DNA of 64,000 nucleotides from Bettongia penicillata ogilbyi (GCA_023548195.1 JAJHZJ010000311.1:6860811-6924810); one strand, 5' to 3'. Shown: positions 1 through 12,275, numbered from the stretch's first letter. Numbers and translations: made by a program. The notes: generated by a model from the letters alone, not told the origin.

Positions 1-255
1 TCATCATCTGCAATGAGTGATAACTTAGTTTCTTCTTCTTTGCCTATTCTAATTCCTTCACCTTCTTTATCTTCTCTAATTGCTACAGCTAACATTTTGA
101 ACTGAATAATAGTGGTGATAATGGTCATCTTTGTTTCACCCCTGGTTTTATCAAAAATGCATCTACCTTATCTCCATTGCATATAATGCTTGCTGAAGGT
201 TTTAGGTAGATACTGCTTATTACTTTATGGAAAGTTCCATTTATTCCTATGCTCT
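1..255 (-). mobile_element. L1 ORF2 reverse-transcriptase fragment
   Basis: Read on the minus strand, the first 100 bases are open and encode a stretch ending KLSLIADD. This matches the reverse-transcriptase catalytic block of L1 ORF2p, where FADD is usual; here the first residue of the box is I. The upstream codons (MLAVAIRE) also fit the RT palm. Frame is lost further upstream. It is an old, dead L1 piece that enters from the left edge of the window. Confidence 0.75.
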
Positions 256-388
256 AGTATCCTCATTTGTGAAATGGAATAATCATACCATCCAGTCTCA
301 GGATAGTTGTAAGGTTCAAATGAGAAATATTTAAAGCACTTTGCAAACCTTAAAGTTCCATATAAATGTTTGTTATTATTATTATTTG
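256..388 (+). mobile_element. MIR-type SINE 3' half
   Basis: The order cctcatttgtgaaatgg, a middle like 'gttgtaaggttcaaatgag', 'agcactttgcaaacctt' and a terminal (att)n run is the right half of a MIR/CORE-SINE. The tRNA head is missing. Confidence 0.7.
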
Positions 389-429
389 AATTTGATTAGG
401 GTCATTTATCCCTTCAACTTAGACATTAA

Positions 430-872
430 AGAAAAAAATTCAGTCTATACCATCTCATCACTGTTCCCGTTAAAAGTTCCCCACTCACAGTACTCCATCT
501 GTTACATCCTGGCCTTCCAGAATTCATTCTCTTCTCAACTTCACCTTGTAGAATCCTTAGCTTCTTCCAAAGCATGGATCTTTCAAACCATGGATTCTTC
601 ACCGGTCCGTTCTTGTTCTCCTCCCATCCTGCCCCATCCCATCAGAACCCTTTTCCCCTCTTGAAATTACTTTGCTTCATTTGTATGTACTTGTGTAATG
701 TTGTTTTTCTTCCCTACTCCACCCCTGTGCAACCCCTCTATCCCTCCTCCCTGTTCCTTCTCCCCCAGTGTATAATATGCTCTTTGAGAGGAGAGACTAT
801 TTTCATTTTTATCTCTGTGTCTCCCTGCCTAACACAATCCCTTGCATATATAAGCATTGAATAAATGTACTA
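430..872 (+). mobile_element. L2 LINE 3' end
   Basis: The degraded C-terminal L2 ORF and 3' UTR are followed by the typical ending: a 'ctctttgagaggagagact' block, 'tctctgtgtctccctgcctaacacaatccc' and 'attgaataaatgta'. Open frames here are accidental. Confidence 0.7.
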
Positions 873-1007
873 ATTGCAACAAATCTGGAATGAGGGACAA
901 GAATAATGCTTTCAATTAAATTTTCTTCAACTACTCAAGTCCACAGTGATGTCTTCTCCAAACTGACGCAATACTTAGAATCTTTGCCATGCAATTTACA
1001 TCTTTGT

Positions 1008-1235
1008 AATACACTGGATCTGGAGTCAGGAAGACCTGAGTTCAAATATGACCTTAGACATTTATTAACTATGTGACCCTGGGGTAGTCACAACCTCTGT
1101 TTACCTTAATCTACTGGAGAGAGAAATGGCAAATCATTCCAAGAAAACCCCACAAACAACACTGGCATGCTATGGTCCACAGAGTCATTAAGAATTGGAC
1201 ATGACTGAATGACTGAGCAATGAGAATGTACTGTC
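1008..1235 (+). mobile_element. Marsupial tRNA-derived SINE
   Basis: Contains ctggagtcaggaagacctga and gttcaaat (pol III B-box region), then 'atgtgaccctggg', then the family tail (ggagagagaaatggcaaat, ccaagaaaacccca, ggacatgactgaatgactgagca). The tRNA head's first bases are lost. Confidence 0.85.
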
Positions 1236-1254
1236 AGTTATTGTTCTCTGATTC

Positions 1255-3855
1255 TTTCTTTTGCTTGTTTTAAAATTTATTATTTATTTTTAACATTATG
1301 TGCTTTTTAAATTTTGAGGTCCATATTCTTTCCCTCCTTCCCATCCCCTTCCATGTCTACTGAGAAGGCAACATATCAATTATACATATGAAATCACGCA
1401 AAACATATTTCCATATTAGTCATATTTCAAAAAACCAAGAAAAATAAAGTAAGAAAATTATACTTCAGTTTGCGCTCAAGAGTTCATCAGTTCTCTCTCT
1501 CTGGAGATAGATAGCATTTTGTCATGGATCATTGTATTGATCAGAATAGCCAAGTCTTTCAAAGCTGATCATCATTAAAACATTGTGATTACTGTGTCCA
1601 ATGGTTATTCTTCTCACTTCACTTTTCATCAGTTCATAGGGGTCTTGTCATGTTTCCTAAAACCACCCCCCTCTTCGTTTCTTGTAGCAAAATAGTGCTA
1701 GATCAAAATCATATGCCACAACTTGTTCCCCAATTCCCCAACTGATGAGCATCCCTTTATTTTGAATTCTTTGCTACCACAAAAAGAGCTGCTATAAATC
1801 TTTTTGTACAAATAGGTCCTTTTCTTTTTCTTTAGTCTTTTTGGGTTACACACCTAGTAATGGTATTTCTGGGTCAAAACTATGTGGTTTTAGATCTCTT
1901 TGGACCTAGTTGCAAATTGTTCTCCAGAACAATTGGACCAGTGCTTTTGTTAATGTACCTATTTTCTCCTCATCCCCTCTAGAATTTGTTGTTTCTGGTA
2001 GGTGTGAGGTGGGACCTCTGAGTTGTTTTAATTTGCCTTTCATTAATCTATAGTGATTTGGAACATTTTTTCATATAATTATGGATAGCTTTGATTTCTT
2101 CCTCCAAATTTTGCCTGTTTATATTCTTTGACCATTTATCAGTTGGGGGATGACTCATTTTTATAAGTGTGAGTTCTATGTTCAACATATATTTGAGAAA
2201 TGAGACCTTTATCAGAGAAATTTGTAAAAAAAATTTATGTTACTTCACTGACTATGCTGCCTTTTTAGCAAACTGTAGTTCCCTTGATTATCCCTTTTAT
2301 TTGGGTATATTTTGTTTTTGCTTTGTCTGAGATCGTGATTGCTACACTTGTCTTTTTTTAGTTTAGCTGAAGCTTATTAGATTCTGTTCTAGTCTTTAAT
2401 TTTAACTCAGTGTGGGTCTTTCTGTTTCAAGTATGCCTCTTGTAAACAACATATAGTTGGATTCTGGTTTCTAATCCATTACATTATCTGCTTTCATTTT
2501 ATGGGTAAGCTCATTCCATTTACATTCACAATTATGATTACTGTGTTTTCCCTTCCATTTCATTTTCTTCTGTTTCTCTTCTCTCTCCCTTTTTATCCTG
2601 TCCCGCCTCAAAAGTCTTTCACTTTTCACCATCACTTCCCTTGATCTATTCTCTCTTATATCATTAACTCCCTCCTCCATACCCTTCCTCTCTTATTTCC
2701 CTATTGGGTAAATTACATTTCTATGCAGAATTGAATGTGCATGTGTGTGTCTGTGTGTGTGTATACTTCCCTTTTTGAACCAATTTCAATGAAAGTAAGT
2801 TTCAAGCATTGCCCACCACCCCCAACCCCTGATTTCACCTCAACCATGAAAGCTCTTCCTTGCATGCCTCTTTTACGTGAGAAAATTTTCCCCATACTAC
2901 TTCTTGCTTCCCCCTTCTCGTAGTCCATTCCTCTTTCTTACCCATTCTTTTTTAAAGATAATTCTACCATACTCAACTCACATCCATGCCCTCTGTCTAT
3001 GTAAACTCCTTTTAACTACCCTAATAATGATAAAGTTTATCATTAGGTGTTATGTGTAGTATCTTCCCATATAAGATGTAAACAGTTTAACTTTATTGAG
3101 ACCCTTATAATTACTCTTCCATGTTTACCTTTTTTATGTTTCTCTTGAGTCTTGTATTTCAAAATCAAATTTTCTATTCAGCTCTTGTCCTTTCATCAGT
3201 AATACTTGGAAATTCTCTATTTCATTAAATAGCCATTCCCCCACCCCTGAAGGATTATACTGTTTTGCTCAGCTTGATTATAATCCTAATGCCTTTGCTT
3301 CTGGAATATCATGTCCCAAGCCCTCTGCTCCTTTAACATGGAAGCCACTAAATCTTGTGTGATCCTGATTGTGACTCCATGATATTTGAATTGTTTGAAG
3401 TATTTTCTCTTTGACTTTATAGCTCTGGAATTTGGCTATAATATTCCTGGGAGTTCTCATTTTGGGATATTTTTCAGGTGATGGTCAGTGGATTCTTTTC
3501 TTTTTTATTTTATTCTCTAGATCTAAGGTATTAAGGCATTTTTCCTTGAGAATTTCTTGAAATATGATATTGAGGCTCTTTCTTTGATCTTGATTTTCAG
3601 ATAGTCCAATAAATTATTCCTCCTTGATCTATTTTCCTGGCCAGCTGTTTTGCAATGAGCTATTTCGCATTTTCTTCTTTTTAAAAATTGTTTCTTGATA
3701 TCTCATGGAATCACTGACTTCTACTTGACCAATTTTAATGTTTAAGAAATTATTCTCTTCATTGAGTTTTTATACTTCTTTTTCTATTTTGCCAGTTCTT
3801 TTTGTATCTCCTTTTCCATTTGGGTTGCTTCTTATGTGTAAATTTGTCAGGAGCT
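1255..3855 (-). mobile_element. Internally deleted L1 (ORF1 - spacer - EN stub - ORF2 C-terminus)
   Basis: Minus-strand L1. In element order: ORF1 remnant (3855-3100), a long pyrimidine-rich (plus-strand view) inter-ORF spacer (about 3100-2560), the start of ORF2 with endonuclease motifs (about 2560-2240: the TICCLQETHLK-like block and the KKAGVAIMISDKAK-like block, both decayed), then an abrupt switch near 2222-2240 to the ORF2 C-terminal region (SDKGLIS-like, then the CWRGCG/IQPFW region) and the 3' UTR ending near 1255. The rest of the endonuclease and the entire reverse transcriptase are absent. The same join occurs in the copy at 63280-64000. Both reading frames are broken, so the copy is dead. 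Confidence 0.75.
3100..3855 (-). pseudogene. L1 ORF1 remnant
   Basis: This is the RNA-binding ORF1 protein gene of the L1 above. The most readable part (3278-3460) has TPRNIIAKFQSYKVKEKILQ, the conserved C-terminal-domain block of L1 ORF1p. Upstream (toward 3855) is the coiled-coil region with many stops. The 5' end of ORF1 and the 5' UTR are missing. Confidence 0.7.
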
Positions 3856-4067
3856 TTGTCTTAATAAGACAGTGGCACTTAGGCCTATCCCAAACCCCTC
3901 TCAATAACCCAGACATGAAATCAGTCCAAGTCAAGAAGCTCAGGAAGTTTTCTCAGTCTAGGAGAAGTAACCTCATGGAGACACAATCAGAACATTCCAG
4001 ATTCTGTTTAGAACTCTGGGGTAAATTAACTCTGTTAATATTCTGTCTTCCCTCATAACCCCTCTTA

Positions 4068-4246
4068 ACAGTATTTTATTTTTTTCCCAATCACATGTAA
4101 AGATAGTTTTCAACATTCATTTTTGTAAAATTTTGAGTTCCAAATTCTTCTCCCTTACTTCTTTCCTTCCTCCCTCCCCAGGACAGCAAGCAATCTGATA
4201 TAGGTTATACATGTACAATCATGTCAAACACTATAAACATTCTGTC
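4068..4246 (-). mobile_element. L1 3' UTR, heavily 5'-truncated
   Basis: Reads as the L1 3' end in reverse: T-rich start, 'ttttgagttccaaattct', pyrimidine run, 'caatctgatataggttatac', 'caatcatg'. Only about 180 bases remain. Confidence 0.75.
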
Positions 4247-4369
4247 CAGAAAAACCTTCCACTTATTGGCTTCTCATTCATTTTACAAGTATTTATTAAA
4301 GTGAGAGGCAGCATGGTAAAGAACAATGGTATCAGACCCCCTTTATATTCTTAAAAATTATTGATGAAC

Positions 4370-4975
4370 CTTCTCTCTGTAATACTAATGGGATTTAAGA
4401 TCTTCCCTGCCAATTAATAGCCATCATGTGGAGCCCATTAAGGGAATCTTGCTTGGGGGTGGGGCTTGCTTGTGGAAAGACTCATACTTTTTGTTAATTT
4501 CTAATTAGGCACTGAGTCATGAGGGTTATGATGCCTTCTGGTTTTGAGAAATATATATATTCTGGGTTAGTATTTTGCTTTGGGGCCTTGCTTATGAGAA
4601 AGACCTTGTGATTCCCTGGTTGAGACTCTGAGTAGCTGTATGTTCAGACCCCTGGCTGTTCTGATGTAAAGACTCTCTCGATCCAGGGATGTATGTAAAG
4701 TGTATAGCAATATTGCTTTGATTCAGGCAGTAGAGCCCTGTCTGTTGGTCTTCACTTCTCTGCTTATATTTTCTCTGTTTGTATTTTCTCTAAAGTTCAG
4801 AGTGTTGACTTTTTCCCTGAACTAGTGAATGTAATTTTAAAAAAATAGATCGTTACCCCTTAAACAGCTATCTTTCCTAGTAAAGCAGATACAAGAACCC
4901 ATGCTAGCAGCTATCTTGGGTATGCCAGTGTGGTTGCCTTTACACTTCCCAAAATAGCTTTAACTTATGTGGATT
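4370..4975. other. Unassigned, LTR-like sequence
   Basis: About 600 bases that match no family I recognise. A TATA-like run (aatatatatatt, about 4550) followed by a T/C-rich stretch resembles a retroviral LTR. I found no terminal inverted repeat or target duplication, so this is only a suspicion. Confidence 0.25.
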
Positions 4976-6689
4976 ATATGTATTGTTACCATAATAAAAA
5001 CTTAAAGCATCTTGGTATAATTATAAAAATATTTTTGACTTTATAGACCTCCAAAGGGCCTTGGAGTCCCTCAGGCATTCCCAGACCACTCTTTGATGTA
5101 ATGCAGAGAGTAAAGTTCTAGACAAAGAGTGAGTACTGCCATTGCCTCATGAATAAGAAAAGACTCCAAGTATTGAGAGCCCACATATGGCCTCTTCCCT
5201 CCCCATCCTTCTCCAAAGGAGACTTTCATTTCTTCTAGCAGGAGAACCAGAAGCTACCACTCTGCTCCTCTCAAAGAGAGGGATTATGGAGTTAGAACTA
5301 TATTTACTGGCTCTCTTAAATACTATTAGTCTACGGGATATGATCAGGTTCAAGGTTCTGATTGTTTTGTCATATTGAAGGGGGAATGGGAATTCCAAGC
5401 TCTATAGTCAAGACTTGCACCCCTTCTCACCTAAAGCCAGTTCTACAGTAAACACACCTAGCAAAGAAACCCCATTTATCCAAATTCACCAAAACAGAAA
5501 TCAGAGAAGGTATACATAGGAGGATAAACTAAACAATACAAAGTGAAGGAACTCTCTCATTGGCAAGATAACTTACCTCAACAAAGAGAGAGTCCTTGAT
5601 CTCAGCCAGGTGGAAATCCTCAAAGTCTCTAGCTGCTGTTTGCCCTTCATTCTAGAAGAGGACCATGACATCAGGAGTAGCAAGCTGGATATAGGGGCCA
5701 AGTCTTCTCCCATGTCTTCTCTGGGTCTTTTCGTTCAGTAACCTGAAATAAGGTTGACCTTTTCTATCTTCTCCCTTGAAGCAAGAAGCCAAAAGGACCC
5801 CAAACAACTCAATGCTTGATGATTCTGGAAGTGGACTGATATTTGAAGAGTACCACAAGTGAAGGCTGTAGGTTTCTCATATCTCACCAACTCTGCCCTG
5901 CCCCTCACTCAGAGCAGGGACTGCATCTCTACCAATCAGGAGAGACGTCCATACCAGTGGGCTTTGGGGTGGGGGCTACATTTCTCCCTTGGGCTAGAAT
6001 TCTTTGTAGTCCCTTGAAAGATCAGCTGAGACTGGTCCAAACTATGTAAATATACACCATTATCACAAACATCAGTGCTTTAAAACAAGATTTTCCTGGC
6101 ATCTCATGTAACCAAAACTTTGGTACCATTGAAACTGAAATAAAACAAATGCACATTAACAATAAATACAGTAGAATTAGCACCATATAGAGTATCACCT
6201 GTGAGGATACTATAGTGAAAACACGCTTAACTACATACAAGCCATAACACATGCACATTTCAAAAGTATTTGAATATTCATAGCACAGCAATCAATCAAA
6301 AGCAATAAATAGTCATGGCTAACTAACAGCAAAGCTAGCTAGTTATGTCAATAACAGTATGAATAGGCCTATATAAATTACAACTTAACAAAAGCTTTAT
6401 GATAAACACACAGAGCGGCTAGACTTTCTGCAAATACTCACTTGACTGTTGGCACTATTACCTATTTCAATCTTCAAAAATTAACTAACTGACATGCTAC
6501 TATGGGAACTATAGTACACCCATATTGACATCATCTCTATTAATGAAATGCTATGACACCAAGAAGGTACAACTAAATGGAAGGAAACTTCACATTTCCC
6601 CCTCAGAGCGATTCTCATCACGTGTCTAAAAGTATCATAGAATAATTGATGTTTTTGCCTTGTAGTCTTCATGATGAACATAAGCAGTC
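4976..6689. other. No gene or repeat identified
   Basis: AT-rich single-copy-looking DNA. The only suggestive piece is 'agaagaggaccatgacatcag' near 5655, which resembles the RTE/SINE tail motif seen at 17870 and 22460 but does not extend. Open frames are short, overlap on both strands and show no domain. Confidence 0.5.
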
Positions 6690-6830
6690 AACAAGTTTTT
6701 ATTAAGTGCCTACCATGTGCCAAGTACTGGATACACACATACAAAGAAGGAAGTAATCTCTATTTACAAGGAGCTTACATGAATAAACAGAATACTATAC
6801 AATTAATCGCAGTTTACATTACAGTCAATA
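6690..6830 (-). mobile_element. L2 LINE 3' end
   Basis: Reverse of the L2 terminus: 'tttttattaagtgcctaccatgtgccaagtactgg', then 'acaaggagcttacat'. Confidence 0.75.
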
Positions 6831-6994
6831 TTGATTGCAGAAGATAAAGAAATAGGACTGTTCAACAGAGAACTTGACAAAGTTCTTAGTCAACCTGTAC
6901 CTTGATGCTAGGTGATTTCAATGTAAATGCAGGAATGGGGAGGGGCAAAAGTTTGCTGGAAAATATTATTTAGAAAAGACAGTATGATTTATGG

Positions 6995-7562
6995 CAAGTT
7001 CTTTAGTGCTGGCAAAGAACTGGAAATTGAGGGAAAATCCATTAATTAGGGAATGACTGAACAAGTTATGGTATATGCTTGTGATGGAATACTTTTATGC
7101 TGTTACAGAAAATGATGAACAGAATGCTCTCAGAAAAACCTGAAAAGACCTACATGAACTGAAGCAAAGTAAAGTGAGTAGTGTTATTCAGTAACAGCAA
7201 TACTATATCAACTGCGAATGACTTAGCTCTTCTCAGTAATACAATTGTCCAAGACAATTCCAAAGGACTTAGGGTGAAAAATGTTATCCATTTCCAGAGA
7301 AAGAGCCAATGGATTCTGAATGCAGATAGAAGAATACTTTCTTTTAAAATTTATTTTTCTTGTTTTTTCAGTCTGTTTTTTTTCTCAACATGAGTTATAG
7401 AAATATGTTTTGCATGCCTGCACATGTATAACCTATATCAAATTACTTGCCTTCTCAATGAGAAGGAAGAAGAAAGAGGATTTGGAACTTAAAATTTAAA
7501 AAAATATTAAAAATTATTTTTACATGCTATTGAGGAAAAATAAAATATTAACTAAAATATAT
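6995..7562 (+). mobile_element. L1 3' end (ORF2 C-terminus and 3' UTR)
   Basis: Carries the ORF2 tail ('aaagaactggaaattgaggg', 'gaatgactgaacaagttatgg', 'tgtgatggaatact') followed by the 3' UTR (tatgttttgcatgcc..., 'atcaaattacttgccttctcaa') and an A-rich end. 5'-truncated. Confidence 0.8.
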
Positions 7563-7574
7563 AACCCTGAAATT

Positions 7575-7650
7575 TCTTCAAAAAAAGGATAGAAGAAAGG
7601 AAGGAAATAAGAAAGGAAGGAAGGGAGGAAATGAGAAAGAGAAGAAAAGA
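7575..7650 (+). repeat. Purine-rich GAAA/GGAA tract
   Basis: Irregular gaaggaaa/ggaagg runs, probably grown from the poly(A) of the preceding L1. Confidence 0.7.
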
Positions 7651-7654
7651 TAGT

Positions 7655-7800
7655 ATGGATAAAGAGCTCCCTCAGAGTCAGGAAGGCCTAGGTTCAAGTG
7701 CTGCCTGTGACACATACTGGCTGCCTGACCCTTACCTTCTCATTTGCCCCAGGGAAGATGATAATTGTAGCCCCAGTGCTTAGCTATCTCAGTGGAGTTA
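7655..7800 (+). mobile_element. tRNA-derived SINE
   Basis: Has 'agtatggataaagagc', 'gagtcaggaaggcctaggttcaagtgctgcc' and a tail region that leads into the GAAA tract, which probably started as its poly(A). Confidence 0.6.
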
Positions 7801-7829
7801 GTTGTGTACAGCAATAGAATCTGGGTCTA

Positions 7830-7830
7830 G

Positions 7831-7884
<54 letters not shown>

Positions 7885-7959
7885 GAAGGAAGGAAGGAAG
7901 GAAGGAAGGAAGGAAGGAAGGAAGGAAGGAAGGAAGGAAGAAAGGAAGGAAGGAAGGAA

Positions 7960-8033
<74 letters not shown>

Positions 8034-8092
8034 GAAAGAAAGGAAGGAAGGAAGAAAGGAAGAAAGGAAGGAAGGAAGGAAGGAAGGAAAAT
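7830..8092 (+). repeat. Compound (GAAA)n/(GGAA)n microsatellite
   Basis: About 260 bases of purine tetranucleotides: GAAA block, GGAA block, GAAA block, then mixed. Both strands are open in every frame, which creates false ORFs (MCTAIESGS...KKERKK on plus, a poly-SFL protein on minus). Confidence 0.97.
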
Positions 8093-8814
8093 ATAATGTG
8101 GTTTATGGTTTAGGATTAAGAAACAAGAGACACCAAAGGCTTCAGAAATCTTAAACATCATGATTATTTTCTTCAAGAGAATTGTGTAATGGAGGATAAA
8201 ACAGTCTCTGAATTAAATCGCCATATCCTAAAGAATTTTAACCTGTGAACATCACTACAATAAGGAGACTGAAAGAGGCTAAAAATTGCCTGAGCAAGAA
8301 GTGTCCTTGCTAAGCAAAGAGAAATGACAGCCACAGGGACCACTAGTTTAGAGTCTGAGCACATCTGAAAAACATTACAGTAGAGATATGAAATTATGAG
8401 AATAATTGTACTCCAATTGTACAAAACAGCAAACCCCAGTTGAAAAATGGAAAGATTAGCGTAAGACCTGGTTGTGTCACATTTTCTCAGCCTTTGCAGA
8501 GAAAGCTAGAAGGAAGACAATGAACAGTCATGAAATGGAGCAGATCTATCAGTGGGTGTATAATGATCTATTTCATCGTCAATGAGAGTGGAATCACTCT
8601 GATGAGCCATACTCCTCAGGTGGATTATACGTTTTCAAACTGAAGTCAAAGGAAAGCAGGTGGCATTGATGATTCCTAAGGGCCTTCGGATTCTAAATTT
8701 CTTGTCCCAGGATCCTACATTTGACCTCATCTGCAGTTCTGTTTGGTTTAAAGTCCAAAGGAATACTATGCCCCTCCCTGGATAAGCTGAAATCTCATGC
8801 TGTTTAACCCCTTT
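8093..8814. other. No gene or repeat identified
   Basis: AT-rich, no recognisable repeat, no open frame with a domain. Confidence 0.5.
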
Positions 8815-9165
8815 GGATACTCAGAACCTTCCCCAACTGCCTCGGCCTCCTCTTCCTTCTGACTGGAGTAGTGGAGGATAGAGCTGCCAACTCCTCACAA
8901 AGCTTCTCTTTATCGAGGACTGGACCTACACTGTCCACTAACTCTCTCTGTTGTACCTCGGCTTGGTATGAACTCCAAGGAAAATGGTGCCCCCTAGTGA
9001 CACCCTCTCCCCCCTTGCCAACTTCCTTTAATGTGTGGTCTTCCCCATTGGATTGTAAGCTCCCAGAGAGCAGAAACTGTCTTTCCTTTTTTATTTGTAT
9101 CCTAGGCACTTAGCACAGTGCCTGACATACAGTAGGAGCTTAATTAATGTTTACTGAATTTGAAT
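8815..9165 (+). mobile_element. L2 LINE 3' end
   Basis: Ends with 'ggattgtaagctcccagagagcag', 'tttgtatcctaggcacttagcacagtgcc' and 'cagtaggagcttaattaatg', the L2 3' terminus. The upstream part is degraded ORF. Confidence 0.85.
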
Positions 9166-9934
9166 GTAGGGTAAATAAGAGACAACTAAAGGACTGCCTA
9201 ACTGGTAAATTGCTACCCACAATTTAATAAAAGAAGAAAAGAAAGAGCTATTAAGAATTGAGTAAAAATCCTATGGATTCTTGGAAAATATGAACAAGAA
9301 TTATACAAGATGAGAAGATGTAAAGTTATCTATGTTGATAAAATCACAGATTCACCAATTTAACAAGTAAAAAGTGAGATTATATAATTTTCCTATGAAC
9401 CCTTTTCAGTGGGAAATAATAAAATGTTGCTTATTCCTGTGGACTAGAAGATAATTACTTCCTTGGCAGGTTACTATGGTTTTTCCATTTAGTGAATCTG
9501 AAAGTTTTTGCTTAAAGGGCAGTAAAAAAATTCCAAAGGGTAGCCAGTCAGCAGTCTTAACTAGAAATCATTGAGCCTGGGGCAAAATTCATCTGTGGGA
9601 GGACAGCTCATTCTGCTGTGGAGAAACTTTCCTTCTCTGGTATAATTTGATCAAATGAGATAGTGCATATTAGACCGGTAACTAGCAATTTTAGTGCCTG
9701 GAGCAAGCTTTGTCAAAAACACAACAATCCAGTTTCAAGTTCCGAAATATGCCTAGGTTTAGACCAACTTTTTAAGACTAAATCAGTTGGGAGAGAGGAT
9801 AAACTCTAGGATATTACCTCTCTGATGGGAGAAAGAGACTCTAGAATATTTTCCTCCACTGGAGGAGAGCCCAAGATTTCCCCCAAGGCTCCTACTATAA
9901 AGAGGGAAGGGAAAATGAGGCAGTAAATGGGTCA
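9166..9934. other. No gene or repeat identified
   Basis: Low-complexity-poor, AT-rich DNA without a family match. Confidence 0.5.
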
Positions 9935-11075
9935 ATAAACATTTATTAAGCACCTACTATGTGCCAGGAATTGTGCACAGTGCTGGGGCACAAAGGCAAA
10001 AGATAGTCCCTATTCTTAAGAAGCTCACAATTTAATGGAGGAGACAATAAAATAATGATTAATGCTAACAACAACAGTAGCTAACGGTTACTAAGTGCCC
10101 ATGTGCCAGGTACTATGCTAAGCACTCTAGACTATTATATTATTTTAACCTCACAGCACCCGGGTGTTGTTATTATCCCCAATTTATAGATAAGGAGCCA
10201 AGGCAAACAGAGGTTAAGTGATGTGCATCCAAAGAACTCTAATCGACAGAAGGAAGGCAATAGAAGCGAGGAGGGAAATTAAGGTAGAAAATGGGATTAT
10301 TTTTAAAGGAAGCCATGAGGGGATAAAGAGGGAGAGCCTATCTGGAGGCATACCTACAGCCAGTGAAAACGGCTGGGAGATGGAGTCTCTTGTCCAACAA
10401 ACAAAAATAAGGCCGATGTCACTGACAAAGTACATCTTGGGATGATGATGAGGGAACAGTGTAAGAAGACTAGAAAGGTGTGGGAGCACAGGTTATGGAG
10501 GGATTTGGAATTCCAGAGGATTTTATATTTGATCCTGGAGGTGATGAGGAGCCATGGGAGTTTACTGAGTAAGAGGGTGATATGGACATCACTTGGGTGA
10601 CTGAAACAAGGACGGATTGTGGAGGGAGAGACTTGAGGCAGGGAGGTCAATCAGCAGTCTACCCTGACTCCAAGTGCGAGATGATGAGACCCTGCACCAC
10701 GGTGGTGACGGTGTCTGAGGGCAGAAGGAGGCATACTGGAAAGATGCTATGGAGGTAAGTTATGCAGCTCTTGGCAACAGATGGATATTGGGGGTGTGTG
10801 TGAGAAAGAGAGTAAGGAGTCAAGAACAACACGCCTGGGTGACTGGAACACTGATGGTACACTTGACAATAAGTACTAAGGACATTCAGAAGAGGGGAGA
10901 GTTTAAAGGCAAAGATAAGAAATTCTGCTTTGGACATATTGTGTTTAAGAATCTATGGGATGGTCAATTCCAGATGTCCAATAAGCAGTTGAAGATTTGA
11001 GAGTGGAGGCGAAGAGAGAGATTAGATCTGGGAATCGTCATCCTAGAGGTGATAATTACATGCATGGGATCCGAT
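9935..11075 (-). mobile_element. L2 LINE, 3' end plus part of the ORF2 reverse transcriptase region
   Basis: The 3' terminus is at 9935-10070 (aacatttattaagcacctac...). After a MIR insertion the L2 ORF resumes (10233-11075). Minus-strand translation keeps recognisable pieces of the region after the L2 RT active site: SNLSLRLHSQIFNCLLDI (about 10970-11030), MSKAEFLIFAFK (about 10900), HPGVLFLTPYSLS and VTTVVQGLIISHLE. Several frameshifts and stops are present. About 1 kb of L2. Confidence 0.85.
10075..10232 (-). mobile_element. MIR inserted in L2
   Basis: Reverse MIR: 'ggttactaagtgcccatgtg', 'aagcactctagactattatat', 'ttattatccccaatttatag', 'ggcaaacagaggttaagtga'. It interrupts the L2 copy. 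Confidence 0.8.
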
Positions 11076-11299
11076 GTGCTAGATTGCCTCCTCATTCTCT
11101 TATTCTGCTCTCCTCCGACTCTTGTACTCAATTGGTCTCTCCTGCTCACCCTGCCCACCCACCCCTCCACTTCCAGGGCCCCTCCTGTTCAGCTGAACGT
11201 CCTCTTAATGTAATTTATCTTGTGGATGGAGACTTCTCCCTTCTTGCTAGTATTTTTCCTTTCCAGGCTGTGAACATTGAGTTCATCAACAGTCAGAGC

Positions 11300-11478
11300 C
11301 AGTCCATTGGCAAGTCATTTAACCACTGTCTGCCTCAGTTTCCTTGACTGTAAAATAAGGATAATAAAAGCGCCTATCTCCCAGGGTTGTTGGGAGGACC
11401 AAATGAGATAGCATTTGTGAAGTGCTTAGCACAGTGGCCGCCTGGCACGTAGTAGATGTTTAATAAGTGACTGTTTCC
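11300..11478 (+). mobile_element. MIR
   Basis: MIR core and tail: 'ggcaagtcatttaacc', 'tctgcctcagtttcc', 'gtaaaataaggataataa', 'cagggttgttgggaggac', 'agatgtttaataagtga'. Confidence 0.85.
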
Positions 11479-11909
11479 TTCTGTCCTTTCCTTCCTTCTT
11501 CTAGCTTCTGTGGAACTGGTGGGGTATGATACAACCCTTTAGACTCCAAAGCACTAGCTGAGATTGCTGTAAGAACTAAATCAAGTTGCTTTTTACTTCT
11601 GAATGGTTCTTAATTGATTTTCTTTCTTTTTGGTCTGAGTTGATGATGCTTGTTAGAATAAAGTCTTCTGCTTTTGTGTTTGCAGGATCTTTTAATCAAA
11701 CACCAGGGTTAACTACACGCATAGGCCAGACGGATTTGCATACTGAGAACTGAATGGATTGACAACGGAGTTCACTTGCTTGCTCTAGATAAGGAGTTAT
11801 CAGATGTTGTTAGATGTTGCTAGGTATGTTTATTGCTTGTTATGTAAGTTATGTTATGTTTGTATGTAGGTTGTTAGGGGACAGTATAGGAATCTTCAAA
11901 TAAACCCAG
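11479..11909. other. No gene or repeat identified
   Basis: About 430 bases with a run of tatgtta-type words near 11820-11880 (weak, diverged tandem structure) and nothing else. Confidence 0.4.
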
Positions 11910-12118
11910 GATATTATATAGTGTTTTACCTATGTTACCTCATTTGGGACCCATCAACCCAATAAGAAATGTGCTTCAGGTATTACACATTTTATAGGTG
12001 AGGAAACTGAGGCACAAAGAGGTTAAGTAAGTTGCCCATGTCCACACAGCTAGAGATGGAATTTGAACTTAGGGCTTCCTGACTTCAGGTCCAGCGCTCT
12101 CTTCACTATACCTCTATG
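11910..12118 (-). mobile_element. MIR
   Basis: Reverse MIR with 'attttataggtgaggaaactgag', 'gaggttaagtaagttgccc', 'cacacagctagagatggaa' and 'cagcgctctcttcactatacc'. Confidence 0.85.
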
Positions 12119-12119
12119 T

Positions 12120-12275
12120 CTAGGCAAATCATTTCACCTCTCTAGACTCCATTTTGTCCATTCAACTGACATTTACTTAGGGCCTATTAGTCACATGACT
12201 TATCTGCCTCATCTATAAAATGAAGGGTTAGACTCAATGTCTTAGGTTCCTGGAGGCTCAAATGATCTCTATGGC
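12120..12275 (+). mobile_element. MIR-like SINE right part
   Basis: 'ggcaaatcatttcacctct' and 'cctcatctataaaatgaagg' followed by a 'gactcaatgtcttaggttcc' tail; a broken, partly rearranged copy. Confidence 0.5.

Noticed and set aside
4370..4975. A second LTR
   Set aside because: TATA-like run and general look only; no inverted ends or target duplication found, so kept as unassigned.
7784..8176. 130-residue minus frame and 103-residue plus frame
   Set aside because: Both are translations of the GAAA/GGAA microsatellite.
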